Source: Cellvibrionaceae bacterium
GTDB taxonomy: Bacteria > Pseudomonadota > Gammaproteobacteria > Pseudomonadales > Cellvibrionaceae
Length of the DNA: 5,267 nucleotides
Assembly: GCA_021151695.1 (NCBI GenBank)
Contig: JAGKWU010000038.1
Span: 1 to 5,267 of the forward strand
Direction of reading: 5' to 3'
Part shown: in pieces, positions 5,267-5,267 of the stretch
Layout: each line of letters opens with the position of its first letter
Numbering within the stretch: position 1 is the first letter of the stretch
The notes under the pieces: generated by a model
What the model was told of the DNA's origin: nothing
Databases searched by the model: none
What the model saw: only the letters and a program-made list of their open reading frames with translations
Translations under genes and position numbers: made by a program

Positions 5267-5267
5267 C

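Noticed and set aside
1..5267. tRNA genes, CRISPR arrays, insertion sequences, attachment sites
   Set aside because: I saw no cloverleaf-like segment, no regularly spaced repeats, no transposase motif and no terminal inverted repeats; nearly all bases are in supported coding frames.

Overview
The window is a densely packed piece of a tailed bacteriophage or prophage (Caudoviricetes-like) that infects a Gram-negative host. The host type follows from a two-component spanin gene pair (inner-membrane Rz-like protein plus outer-membrane Rz1-like lipoprotein), which only makes sense with an outer membrane. I cannot name the phage or host species from sequence alone; base composition is mid-range and codon use looks ordinary for a proteobacterial phage.

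Plus strand, 1-4473: a late-type gene run with almost no intergenic space. It starts with the 3' part of a beta-rich protein, probably a virion structural protein (1-476), then a 276-residue probable virion or tail protein (479-1309), then a 504-residue tail fibre/spike-like protein with a C-terminal SGNH/GDSL esterase domain carrying a full Ser/Gly/Asn/Asp-His motif set (1320-2834). A small protein of unknown function (2834-3082) leads into the lysis module: two consecutive small multi-span membrane proteins (3079-3384 and 3381-3659, holin and/or antiholin candidates), a zinc-dependent M15-family endolysin without a signal peptide (3586-4056), the i-spanin (4053-4382) and the o-spanin lipoprotein (4231-4473) that begins inside the i-spanin gene in another frame. 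Most junctions are ATGA or TAATG overlaps, so the run is probably one transcript with translational coupling.

Minus strand, 5266-4511: a convergent run of three small overlapping genes, a 72-residue unknown, a 43-residue highly charged unknown, and a MazG-like/all-alpha nucleotide pyrophosphohydrolase. This looks like the end of an early or metabolism-type operon. The two transcription units meet tail to tail in a 37-base gap holding a small inverted repeat.

Functionally, the left part would build the host-contacting end of the virion, including an enzyme that could trim ester groups from surface polysaccharide. The middle would open the inner membrane, cut peptidoglycan and fuse or disrupt the outer membrane. 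The right part would act on nucleotides during infection. The modules are recognisable; the less explained items are the hairpin that holds a ribosome-binding-like sequence at 2855-2885, the small proteins, and the 74-base overlap between the second membrane protein and the endolysin.
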